Of a DNA stretch of 19,345 bases, positions 8,562 through 14,867 are shown in pieces (within the stretch, counting starts at the first letter, position 1; each line of letters starts with the position of its first letter). Under the pieces are notes generated by a model. The model worked only from the letters and a program-made list of their open reading frames with translations. It was not told the DNA's origin and did no database searches. A program made the position numbers and the translations under genes. Source of the DNA: JBJHCA01 sp050485785 (GTDB lineage: Bacteria > Bacteroidota > Bacteroidia > Chitinophagales > Saprospiraceae); assembly GCA_050485785.1 (NCBI GenBank), contig JBJHCA010000064.1:1-19345 (forward strand), given 5' to 3'.

Positions 8562-8685
8562 TGAGTGGCAGGTAAAGCCTGTCAGGGGAACTTGTAAAAA
8601 AATACAGCAGGGGGTGAGGAACGACCTTGCCGGAAGAATCAAATATCAGAACATGGTTAATAAAAAATAGCCGATTCTGATTGGC
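8551..8685 (+). pseudogene. Probable out-of-frame remnant of the mutA 3' end
   Basis: Read in the frame one base on from mutA, this stretch gives DLLDEWQVKPVRG, GTCKKIQQGVRNDLAGRIK and YQNMVNKK, a TAG at 8668-8670, then PILIG. Mutase subunits normally continue after A-W-x-L-F with a helix, a G-T/S-I-x-x-K-I segment, an A-x-R-x-x-x segment and an I-x-G-V-N motif, so the order fits. The alignment is by eye and short. The region also forms a large hairpin, which could alone explain part of its composition. Confidence 0.4.
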
Positions 8686-8703
8686 CGTCCTCACCTCCTG
8701 CTG
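8596..8703 (-). terminator. Long imperfect inverted repeat with T-tract, probable terminator of the 8707-9156 lipoprotein gene
   Basis: Arms at 8605-8620 (CAGCAGGGGGTGAGGA) and 8688-8703 (TCCTCACCTCCTGCTG) pair over 16 positions with one G-T pair, and inner arms AGAATC/GATTCT (8635-8640 with 8673-8678) add a second stem. On the minus strand the hairpin begins 3 nt after the lipoprotein stop codon and is followed by TATTTTTTT (8604-8596), as in an intrinsic terminator. The 67-nt loop is unusually large for that. Confidence 0.5.
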
Positions 8704-8706
8704 TCA

Positions 8707-9156
8707 CTATCTTTTGATCATGATAAGCCTGCAGGTTCCCAGGTCCCTCTCATCAATACCATACGGCAACTCTTCTACCCTGAACACCTGATAATCGATC
8801 CGGAGTTCATTGCCAATGAGCAATCCTTCGCCCGAAAATTCGTAAGCCAGACTGGGAGATTCGCGAATTACGTAAGCCTGGGTTGGAAGTGTGATACGAG
8901 AACCGTTGACGTAACCCAGCATGCGGTGATTAAGACCAAAAATAGGTGCTCCTTCAATAAATACCTGCGTGCTTCTGCGGCCACCGGTTTTTACGATTTC
9001 CAGTATGGAAATGATTGTGTCAGTGGCGCAGGTCTCCACAACGTCATAAATACCAATGAAAGCATCGCGCTCATCGTGATAATTGGTGTCGGTGCAAGAG
9101 CTCCAAAGCAGGAGTGAGAGAAACATGGTTACTGCCGGAAAAAAGTACTTGTTCAT
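8707..9156 (-). CDS. Hypothetical lipoprotein
   Basis: 149-residue protein with a lipoprotein signal peptide (MNKYFFPAVTMFLSLLLWSS) and lipid-accepting C21. The mature part is predicted to be mostly beta strands and begins D-A-F-I-G-I-Y-D-V-V-E-T-C, a lead-in common to small Bacteroidota lipocalin-like lipoproteins that start with a G-x-Y motif; two further cysteines are present (in VETCATDT and GTCRL). I do not recognise an exact family. It is convergent with mutA and ends in a long hairpin. Upstream, TAATTTTA (9200-9193 on the minus strand) is one base off the -7 consensus. It separates the mutase genes from meaB, so it is probably an insertion into an older metabolic cluster. Confidence 0.75.
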   Translation of the reverse strand: MNKYFFPAVTMFLSLLLWSSCTDTNYHDERDAFIGIYDVVETCATDTIISILEIVKTGGRRSTQVFIEGAPIFGLNHRMLGYVNGSRITLPTQAYVIRESPSLAYEFSGEGLLIGNELRIDYQVFRVEELPYGIDERDLGTCRLIMIKR

Positions 9157-9377
9157 GGTTGGTGTTTTTTTGATTTATATGCTACGTGGCACTAAAATTA
9201 TACCTTTTTTAGCTTCAGGAAAACAGCCACAGTGCCGCAACAAAGAGATATATAAAATAATTAACAAAAATGTATTTCAAGCATAAACAGCTATTAGTAT
9301 TACCTGGCTTCGTTTAATGGCAAAATGCATGTTAAACCGCTTAACACAATACAAGTGATGTGAGCTTTGGAAGAAGC

Positions 9378-9409
9378 TTTGTATTAACACGATTTAACTG
9401 CTAATTTTG
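9378..9409 (+). promoter_or_regulatory. Bacteroidota sigma-type promoter for meaB (TTTG-N20-TAATTTTG)
   Basis: TTTG at 9378-9381 and TAATTTTG at 9402-9409, separated by 20 nt, match the Bacteroidota -33/-7 consensus fully. Transcription would begin near 9416, about 12 nt before the meaB ATG. This is the best promoter in the window. Confidence 0.75.
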
Positions 9410-9427
9410 AGATTTTAACACCCGGTA

Positions 9428-10471
9428 ATGAGTGAAGCATCTGAGCAGCCGATCATTAATCCGCAGATTTTGCGAAAAGTCAGAGCCCGGCCTGATGTGG
9501 AAAAGCTGTTAGAGGGCCTTCTGGCCGGAGATCGCTATGTACTGAGCAAGGCCATTACGCTGGTGGAGAGTACGGCTGAAAGGGACAGGGTGCCGGCAGT
9601 GCAACTACTCAGCCGCATTATGCCGTACACGGGAAAGTCGGAGAGGATTGGAATTTCAGGCAGCCCGGGTGTGGGTAAGAGTACATTTATTGAAGCATAC
9701 GGTCAGCGATTGACAGGTAAGGGAAAGAAGCTGGCTGTGCTTACTGTGGATCCGTCATCGCAGCAAAGCAAAGGCAGCATTCTGGGAGATAAGACCCGAA
9801 TGGAGAATCTTTCCAGAGAAACTTCTGTGCTTATTCGCCCATCGCCCAGCGGAAACCGGTTTGGCGGGGTGGCCGGACAGACCAGGGCTGCGGTACTTCT
9901 TTGCGAGGCAGCAGGCTACAACCACATCATTATTGAAACCGTAGGGGTAGGGCAGTCTGAAACCGAGGTACACCGGATGGTGGATCTTTTTATTCTACTC
10001 ATTATGCCCGGCGGGGGCGATGAGCTACAGGGTATTAAGCGGGGTATTATGGAGCTGGCAGACATTATTGCCGTGAACCAATCGGATGGGAGCCGCCTGA
10101 CGGAGGCGCGTACTACCAGAAAGGCCTATGCCGGTGCACTTCAGCTTATGCAGCCATCAAGGCCATTTTGGAAGCCGGCAGTCATTAATATGTCAGCATT
10201 GGAGGGTACCGGGTTTGATGAGCTCGATGGGTTGACGGAGCAGTTTTTCACTGCATTGAAACAAGGAGATCATCTGGATCATTTGCGCCGCTCACAGAGT
10301 TTATACTGGATGCACGAGCTGATCAGGCAGTCGATTCAGCAGCAGTTTTACCGGCATCCCGATGTTGTGCGACAAATGCAACAGATTGAAGAGAAGGTGT
10401 CCGGTGGCAGTCTTTCATCGCATGAAGGAGCAGCCAGGCTTCTGGAGCTTTACGGTTATACGGAAGGCTGA
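9428..10471 (+). CDS. meaB: Methylmalonyl-CoA mutase-associated GTPase MeaB
   Basis: 347-residue G3E-family P-loop GTPase that gates B12 cofactor transfer to methylmalonyl-CoA mutase and protects the enzyme from inactivation. Motifs in order: Walker A GSPGVGKS (78-85), the DPSSQQSKGSILGDKTRM switch segment (108-125), ETVGVGQSE (170-178, Walker B/G3), and S-A-L-E-G (256-260, G5). The guanine-specificity motif reads N-Q-S-D (217-220), where N-K-x-D is expected; the lysine is replaced. The C-terminal helical dimerisation region is present, so length is normal. It has its own strong promoter and lies 1.9 kb from the mutase genes, with a lipoprotein gene on the other strand between. Its 3' end overlaps the convergent yggS gene by 16 nt. 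Confidence 0.93.
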   Translation: MSEASEQPIINPQILRKVRARPDVEKLLEGLLAGDRYVLSKAITLVESTAERDRVPAVQLLSRIMPYTGKSERIGISGSPGVGKSTFIEAYGQRLTGKGKKLAVLTVDPSSQQSKGSILGDKTRMENLSRETSVLIRPSPSGNRFGGVAGQTRAAVLLCEAAGYNHIIIETVGVGQSETEVHRMVDLFILLIMPGGGDELQGIKRGIMELADIIAVNQSDGSRLTEARTTRKAYAGALQLMQPSRPFWKPAVINMSALEGTGFDELDGLTEQFFTALKQGDHLDHLRRSQSLYWMHELIRQSIQQQFYRHPDVVRQMQQIEEKVSGGSLSSHEGAARLLELYGYTEG

Positions 10472-11133
10472 TCATCAGGAGGAAAAAGCAGGCTGCCAAT
10501 GCGCACCATGGTACTTCCATTCTGTAATGCCAGCTCATAGTCACCGGACATACCCATAGAAATTTCACTGAAGTAGGGAACATTGGCAAAATATTGCTGT
10601 TTGAGCCGATTAAAAATCGCCTTGAGCTTTTTGAATTCATGGCTGACCACATTGCGGTCATCAGTAAGCGTAGCCATGCCCATTACACCGCAAATTCTGA
10701 CCCCATCCTGCAGCCAGTTTACGGGAGGAGTTTCCTCAAGGATTGCCTTTGCCTCGTCCGGTGTAAGGCCATATTTTGAGGATTCCCGTGCAATATGAAA
10801 TTGGAGGAGTACATCGGTTTTCAGCTTGTTTTGGGATGTCATTTTGTGGATTGCTTTCAGCAATCGGTGGCTGTCAACAGAATGTATCATACTGACCAGA
10901 GGAAGCACTTGTTTTACTTTGTTGCGCTGCAGGTGCCCTATCATGTGCCACTCAATGTCGGCAGGTAGTTTTGCCGCTTTTTCGATCAGTTCCTGAGCCC
11001 GGTTTTCACCAAAGGCTCTGTGCCCGCGGGCGTAAAGTTCCATGATTTTTTCAACGGGCTGATTTTTGGAAACTGCAATCAGGCGTGCATGATGTTTTTG
11101 GGTTTCGAGCATTAACTTTTCGAAATAATCCAT
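10456..11133 (-). CDS. yggS: YggS family pyridoxal-phosphate homeostasis protein
   Basis: 225-residue PLP-binding protein of the YggS/PLPBP family, with a single alanine-racemase-like barrel and no known catalytic activity; it buffers free PLP and affects amino-acid and keto-acid balance. K23 in RLIAVSKNQPVEKI is the PLP-binding lysine. Other signatures: AFGENRAQEL, WHMIGHLQRNKVK, SVDSHRL, GVMGMATL, and SMGMSGDYELAL with GSTMVRIGSLLF at the end. The start at 11133 gives the normal length; the frame stays open to 11343 but that part overlaps the divergent lipoprotein gene and has no match. It diverges from that gene with only 22 nt between start codons. A TACCTTTG box sits inside the neighbour's coding region. 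Confidence 0.92.
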   Translation of the reverse strand: MDYFEKLMLETQKHHARLIAVSKNQPVEKIMELYARGHRAFGENRAQELIEKAAKLPADIEWHMIGHLQRNKVKQVLPLVSMIHSVDSHRLLKAIHKMTSQNKLKTDVLLQFHIARESSKYGLTPDEAKAILEETPPVNWLQDGVRICGVMGMATLTDDRNVVSHEFKKLKAIFNRLKQQYFANVPYFSEISMGMSGDYELALQNGSTMVRIGSLLFPPDDQPSV

Positions 11134-11141
11134 GGTAATTG

Positions 11142-11149
11142 TAAGTTTG
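11142..11149 (+). promoter_or_regulatory. Candidate -7 box (TAAGTTTG) for the DUF4296-type lipoprotein operon
   Basis: Exact TAnnTTTG match ending 6 nt before the ATG at 11156; a TTTC (near TTTG) lies 20 nt upstream at 11118-11121. If used, the message would be almost leaderless. Confidence 0.45.
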
Positions 11150-11155
11150 CAAAAC

Positions 11156-11524
11156 ATGAAGGCTACAAAGGTATTTTTTTCCGCCATTACCATGTTATTG
11201 TTCTTGTTGGTACACAGTGCATGCCAAAACGATGCCGATACCCTTAGGGTGGTGAACATGGAGGCATTTACCCCGGTATTGGCCGAGGCACTGCTGATTG
11301 AGGCCCGGCTGCAATCGGCTGAAGCTCCGCTCAGAGACAGCATAGCCTCCGTATTGTATCATACCATGTGGAAGAATCACGGCATGGATGAGGCTACTTT
11401 TTACCACACGCTTGAGTTTTACACCAATGAGTCGGAAAAAGCACTGGAACTGTATGAAAAAGTACTGGACTGGCTAAATGAGCGGGAGGCATCGCATTTG
11501 ATCAATCCTATGGACAGTTTATGA
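11156..11524 (+). CDS. DUF4296-type lipoprotein
   Basis: 122-residue small lipoprotein. Signal peptide of about 22 residues with lipid-accepting C23 (LLVHSAC); the ATG at 11156 gives this directly, while the frame from 11132 would put eight extra residues in front. The mature part has EAFTPVLAEALLIEARLQSA near its start and HGMDEATFYHTLEFYT, the pattern of Bacteroidota DUF4296 proteins, which have a helix, then an M-x-x-x-x-F-x-x-S-x-x-Y-Y-like segment. Function of the family is not known. It overlaps the next gene by 4 nt (ATGA), so the two are translationally coupled, and it diverges from yggS by 22 nt. Confidence 0.75.
   Translation: MKATKVFFSAITMLLFLLVHSACQNDADTLRVVNMEAFTPVLAEALLIEARLQSAEAPLRDSIASVLYHTMWKNHGMDEATFYHTLEFYTNESEKALELYEKVLDWLNEREASHLINPMDSL
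11166..11173 (-). promoter_or_regulatory. Candidate -7 box (TACCTTTG) for yggS
   Basis: Exact TAnnTTTG match on the minus strand, 32 nt before the yggS ATG and inside codons 4-6 of the divergent lipoprotein gene. No clear -33 box. Confidence 0.4.
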
Positions 11525-12255
11525 AAAAGGAGGAGTTACTGGTAGTAGGCAGATATTTGATTCCGGTAAAGTACAGTATCGAGCGCCGAAGCAACGTGCG
11601 TGCAGCCATCGGACGCAAGGCAGTGCACATCAGGCTTCCGGTGTTTCTTGAATCTAGTGAAATGGTGCATCAGGCGGGATTGATGAAAAACTGGGTTCGT
11701 CAGAAACTGACAGAACAACCCAGATTGTTTGTGCAGTTTGCCAAAACTACCTATACCAGCGGAGATACGCTCAGGGTAGGGCCGTATGAATACCGGATCT
11801 ATATTGGCAACCGACAAGATGATAGCTCGCATTCCGGCAGGATGGAGAAGCTCAGCATCAAACTTTTGATCAACCGAAGCGAGCCGGAGCAGCAACAGGA
11901 AAATGCGGTGAGGTATCTGATCAGTAAACTGGTGTCCAATCATCAGTTTATGGATGTTTCGCAGCGGATATTGCAACTCAATGAGCAATTTTTTAATCAC
12001 CACATCAAAGACATACGGATCAAGCACAACCAAAGTAATTGGGGCAGCTGTTCCAGCAGGCGCATCATCAATATTTCGAGCAGGCTTTTGTTTGCCCCGC
12101 CTGATGTTCGCGACTATGTATATATCCACGAGCTGGCTCACCTGAATCACATGAATCACTCAGCAGCATTCTGGAGTGTTGTGGTAGGCATAATGCCCGG
12201 GTATAAGGAACAGGAAGCATGGTTAAAGGCCAATTCGGCCATGTGCAATTTTTGA
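11521..12255 (+). CDS. YgjP-like (DUF45) zinc metallopeptidase
   Basis: 244-residue member of the YgjP/DUF45 group of M48-related metallopeptidases. The C-terminal third has NWGSCSSRRIINISSRL (173-189), then the zinc motif HELAHLNHMNHS with HExxH at 203-207 and a third ligand candidate H213, followed by FW. The N-terminal part (VKYSIERRSNVRAAI, then RKAVHIRLP) is the usual beta-rich DUF45 start. No signal peptide, so cytoplasmic. It shares a 4-nt ATGA overlap with the upstream DUF4296-type lipoprotein. The natural substrate of this family is not firmly known; WGSCS plus the zinc motif makes the family call strong. Confidence 0.88.
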   Translation: MKKEELLVVGRYLIPVKYSIERRSNVRAAIGRKAVHIRLPVFLESSEMVHQAGLMKNWVRQKLTEQPRLFVQFAKTTYTSGDTLRVGPYEYRIYIGNRQDDSSHSGRMEKLSIKLLINRSEPEQQQENAVRYLISKLVSNHQFMDVSQRILQLNEQFFNHHIKDIRIKHNQSNWGSCSSRRIINISSRLLFAPPDVRDYVYIHELAHLNHMNHSAAFWSVVVGIMPGYKEQEAWLKANSAMCNF

Positions 12256-12380
12256 TGATTCAGGCCACCCGCATTGGCAGAAAACTGTGTGGGATATGAT
12301 CTTAAAACAACAAGAACATGCAATATATGCAGAGCAAATTCGCTTATTTTGCAGCAGCTTAATACGAACAGACCACTTAC

Positions 12381-14399
12381 ATGAGACTGATCTTACCCTT
12401 ATGCATATTGACCGGAATAATTTTGATGCAAGCCACCTATGCCGGAGCGCAGCAGGTGTTACCCCCGGAAGGCCGCATTGTGTATCAGGTGTCATCAGCA
12501 TCCACAGATCCGCTCGATACGCGACCGGTGGTGAGAGAGTTTCATGTAACCTACAATGAAAGCTATATCCGGGAGGAGTTTATCGATGAACCTCACCGCT
12601 TTACTCTCACCAACAGGCAAACACAGCGCAAGCGCTATGCAGCCGGCTATTTTGAGAATATTCCCGTTGAAATTGAAGAGGATGTGAGTCCACAGCAGTT
12701 TCACACCGTAGAGTCGGTTCAGCTGAGAAGTATAGCCGGGCTGGCTTCGCAATTGTATATTGTATTTGTCAACAACCGGTGGACAGACATTTTTGTACAT
12801 GCAAGCCCTGTGTTGAGTTATCCGGAAATACTTGGCCTCAATGGCCTGGCTACTGAGTTTTCCATGCCATCGGAGCACGGTATACAGCATTATCGCGTCA
12901 GTCGTGTGGAGGCTGTAAATTTTGAGGATGAGTGGTTCAGTTTCGAGACTTTACACAGAATAAGCCCTGCGAGTGCCTTAAAGCCGGTAAAACCGGCGGC
13001 CACAGAGGGGACGCTGAATATCCGGACATTCGAGCAATCCAGGGATCGGGCATTGGAGCTGATCGACAAAGTGCAGGAAGCCGGCTCATTGCGGCGATTG
13101 CTTGCTCATGGCACCCCTGATGAGCGGTATGACCGTGCTCTGGAATCAGAGCGCAAGCTTCGGGATCAGTTAATAGCTGAAGATTACCGTCTTCGCAGCA
13201 TGGTGGATGAGTTCAGGTCAGCTCAGGAAGGCAGGAGTATGGATGCAGAAGCGCTTTCGTTTTTGTCGGAAGCAGCACGAACCCGCAGAATCATAGCGCA
13301 TGTGATTGAAACTGCAGAAACGGATTTGAAGCAGGCCCAGACGGCGAGTACGGCAAAAAGATCTACATCTGAGCGGCCGGCAAGAACAAAAGAAGAAAGC
13401 ACACCTGCCATGAGTTGGAGGTCGACAACTGCACCGCCAGCAGAGGTAAAACCCGAAGACGCCAAAGAGACCATCATCAAACCTTCTGCAGAGGAGTTGC
13501 CACAGGGATCACGGGATCAGCGCTTACCGGATCCCCGGGCTGTTATCGGGGAAGAGCAGGGTGAACCTGAAATAATGAGAGAAACAGTTAAATCCGGGGA
13601 GAATGTACAACAAAGAGCTATCAATCAAGAATTTCCTGAACAAGTCATGGAGGAGAAGCTAATCCCTGAGGATGTGCCGGGCCGCAGAATCGTGGAGACG
13701 TTTGAGGATGTAAGCTTGCAGCTTGAGCAGGTTGTTTCAGAAGAGCAGGAGTTGAGCACTCATGATGCCGGTATTGTTGAGCCCGTGGCCGTTGATGCAA
13801 GCAGGGAGACTGTTGAGGCGGAGAATATCGGTAAGCAGGAAACGGAGCGCTTAGAACAAGCTAGGAGCAGCAGACAGGAGGAAAGTAGCGGATTTGTTTC
13901 GCTGATGGACTTTGTCAACCGTCAGGCTCATACTGATCGCGGGGAGAATGCTGCTGAAGTTGCGCCTGTTGCCACATTGAACAATGTTTCATCCACTGCC
14001 TATGTACAGGGCATCTATATGGATGGCCGGACATTCAGTTTGGGGGATTACCGGGGAAAAGTGGTAGTGCTCAATTTCTGGTTTATTGCGTGCCGCCCGT
14101 GCATAGTTGAAATTCCCAAGCTCAATGAGTTAATCAAGGAATATGAAAACAGGGATGTGGAATTTATCGCTTTTGCCCTGGACGGTCAAGACCGGCTTGA
14201 GGATTTTCTGCGGCGGTATCCTTTTGATTACAGCATAGTGCCCTCAGCAGTGGATATTGCTGCTCAGTTTGGAGTAAGCACTTACCCAACGCACATAATA
14301 TTGGACAGGGAAGGCAATATTGTTTTGGCAGAAAACGGGTTTACGGATCATGTCCGCAGAAAGATGACAGAAACCATCAAAAAGGCTCTCGGCAATTAG
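12381..14399 (+). CDS. Large periplasmic protein with C-terminal TlpA-like thioredoxin domain
   Basis: 672 residues. A Sec signal peptide ends at about A23 (TYAGA, then QQ). Residues about 28-190 form a beta-rich domain starting EGRIVYQVSSAS, in general layout like Bacteroidota DUF4412/GLPGLI periplasmic proteins, though I cannot confirm membership. Residues about 200-320 are charged helices; 320-520 are low-complexity and rich in Glu, Pro and Arg. The last 135 residues are a TlpA/AhpC-type thioredoxin fold: VVVLNFWFIACRPC with active-site C571-R-P-C574, EIPKLNEL, a cis-proline at P636 in STYPTHIILD, and a closing helix. It would be a membrane- or cell-surface-facing thiol oxidoreductase. Monocistronic, with 125 nt upstream (no exact -7 box seen) and a hairpin downstream. 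Confidence 0.85.
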   Translation: MRLILPLCILTGIILMQATYAGAQQVLPPEGRIVYQVSSASTDPLDTRPVVREFHVTYNESYIREEFIDEPHRFTLTNRQTQRKRYAAGYFENIPVEIEEDVSPQQFHTVESVQLRSIAGLASQLYIVFVNNRWTDIFVHASPVLSYPEILGLNGLATEFSMPSEHGIQHYRVSRVEAVNFEDEWFSFETLHRISPASALKPVKPAATEGTLNIRTFEQSRDRALELIDKVQEAGSLRRLLAHGTPDERYDRALESERKLRDQLIAEDYRLRSMVDEFRSAQEGRSMDAEALSFLSEAARTRRIIAHVIETAETDLKQAQTASTAKRSTSERPARTKEESTPAMSWRSTTAPPAEVKPEDAKETIIKPSAEELPQGSRDQRLPDPRAVIGEEQGEPEIMRETVKSGENVQQRAINQEFPEQVMEEKLIPEDVPGRRIVETFEDVSLQLEQVVSEEQELSTHDAGIVEPVAVDASRETVEAENIGKQETERLEQARSSRQEESSGFVSLMDFVNRQAHTDRGENAAEVAPVATLNNVSSTAYVQGIYMDGRTFSLGDYRGKVVVLNFWFIACRPCIVEIPKLNELIKEYENRDVEFIAFALDGQDRLEDFLRRYPFDYSIVPSAVDIAAQFGVSTYPTHIILDREGNIVLAENGFTDHVRRKMTETIKKALGN

Positions 14400-14430
14400 C
14401 ATTCCTGATGCGGAATGACTTCATTTTTTT
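14400..14430 (+). terminator. Candidate intrinsic terminator after the TlpA-like gene
   Basis: Perfect 6-bp stem CATTCC/GGAATG (14400-14405 with 14412-14417), loop TGATGC, then seven T at 14424-14430. The six-base gap before the T-run and short stem make it weak. It overlaps the stop codon of the convergent receiver gene. Confidence 0.4.
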
Positions 14431-14822
14431 CATGCCGAGGCAATCAGTACGTTCACTTCTTTTTTCAGTTCCGCAAAGTCGATGGGTTTGGTAAAAAACC
14501 GCTCAGCGCCATTAAGGATGGCCGAATTCTTATAGTTTTCATTTCCATAAGCAGAAATCATGCTGACTTTAACATGAGGGGCCTTGTTTTTAATGCTTTC
14601 CAGCAATTCAAGCCCGTTCATGCCAGGCATGTTGATATCGGAAAAAACGTAAACAATATCAGGGGGGTCGGTGGCAAACAATTGTTTGATGGCCTCTTCC
14701 GCAGAAAAAGCAAAAACCAGATTCATAGAACCGGTTCTGAGTTCTTTTCTGAATTTCTGCCTGAAGAGCAGCTCAACATCCTGCTCATCGTCTACCACCA
14801 GTATTTTAACCCCTTTGCTCAT
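14430..14822 (-). CDS. Stand-alone response regulator receiver
   Basis: 130 residues, a single CheY-like receiver with no output domain. D11 and D12 (LVVDDEQD) bind magnesium; D62 in FSDINMPGMNG is the phospho-acceptor; S90 is the switch Ser/Thr; K112 in FTKPID is the conserved lysine. Its start, D-D-E-Q-D-V-E-L-L-F-R-Q-K-F-R-K-E, closely parallels the receiver of the cyclase next to it, so the two look like duplicates. It lies 42 nt downstream of the cyclase gene. It probably takes phosphate from the same kinase, or acts as a phosphate sink or relay. It can be transcribed with them or from a -7 box in the cyclase stop. Confidence 0.92.
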   Translation of the reverse strand: MSKGVKILVVDDEQDVELLFRQKFRKELRTGSMNLVFAFSAEEAIKQLFATDPPDIVYVFSDINMPGMNGLELLESIKNKAPHVKVSMISAYGNENYKNSAILNGAERFFTKPIDFAELKKEVNVLIASA

Positions 14823-14836
14823 ATTTGATACGTTAA

Positions 14837-14866
14837 AGCTTATCTGATAAAAATCAGACCAAAGCT
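14837..14866 (-). other. Stem-loop between cyclase and receiver genes
   Basis: Nested arms AGCTT/AAGCT (14837-14841 with 14862-14866) and TCTGAT/ATCAGA (14843-14848 with 14853-14858) with an AAAA loop. The hairpin overlaps the cyclase stop codon. No T-run follows on the minus strand, so it is more likely an mRNA stability or processing element than a terminator. Confidence 0.35.
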
Positions 14867-14867
14867 A
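14860..14867 (-). promoter_or_regulatory. Candidate internal -7 box (TAGCTTTG) for the lone receiver
   Basis: Exact TAnnTTTG match on the minus strand whose TAG is the cyclase stop codon; TTTC (near TTTG) lies 20 nt upstream at 14891-14888. It would start transcription about 30 nt before the receiver ATG. Confidence 0.35.

Noticed and set aside
9157..9377. Possible RNA gene or second small gene before meaB
   Set aside because: No cloverleaf or long stem and no open frame with features; AT-rich and best explained as divergent promoter space.
11134..11343. Upstream extension of the yggS frame by 70 codons
   Set aside because: It runs antisense through the lipoprotein gene, and the family's normal length and N-terminus are met by the ATG at 11133.
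12287..12559. 90-codon plus-strand frame overlapping the start of the TlpA-like gene
   Set aside because: Overlaps the signal-peptide region in another frame and has no recognisable features.
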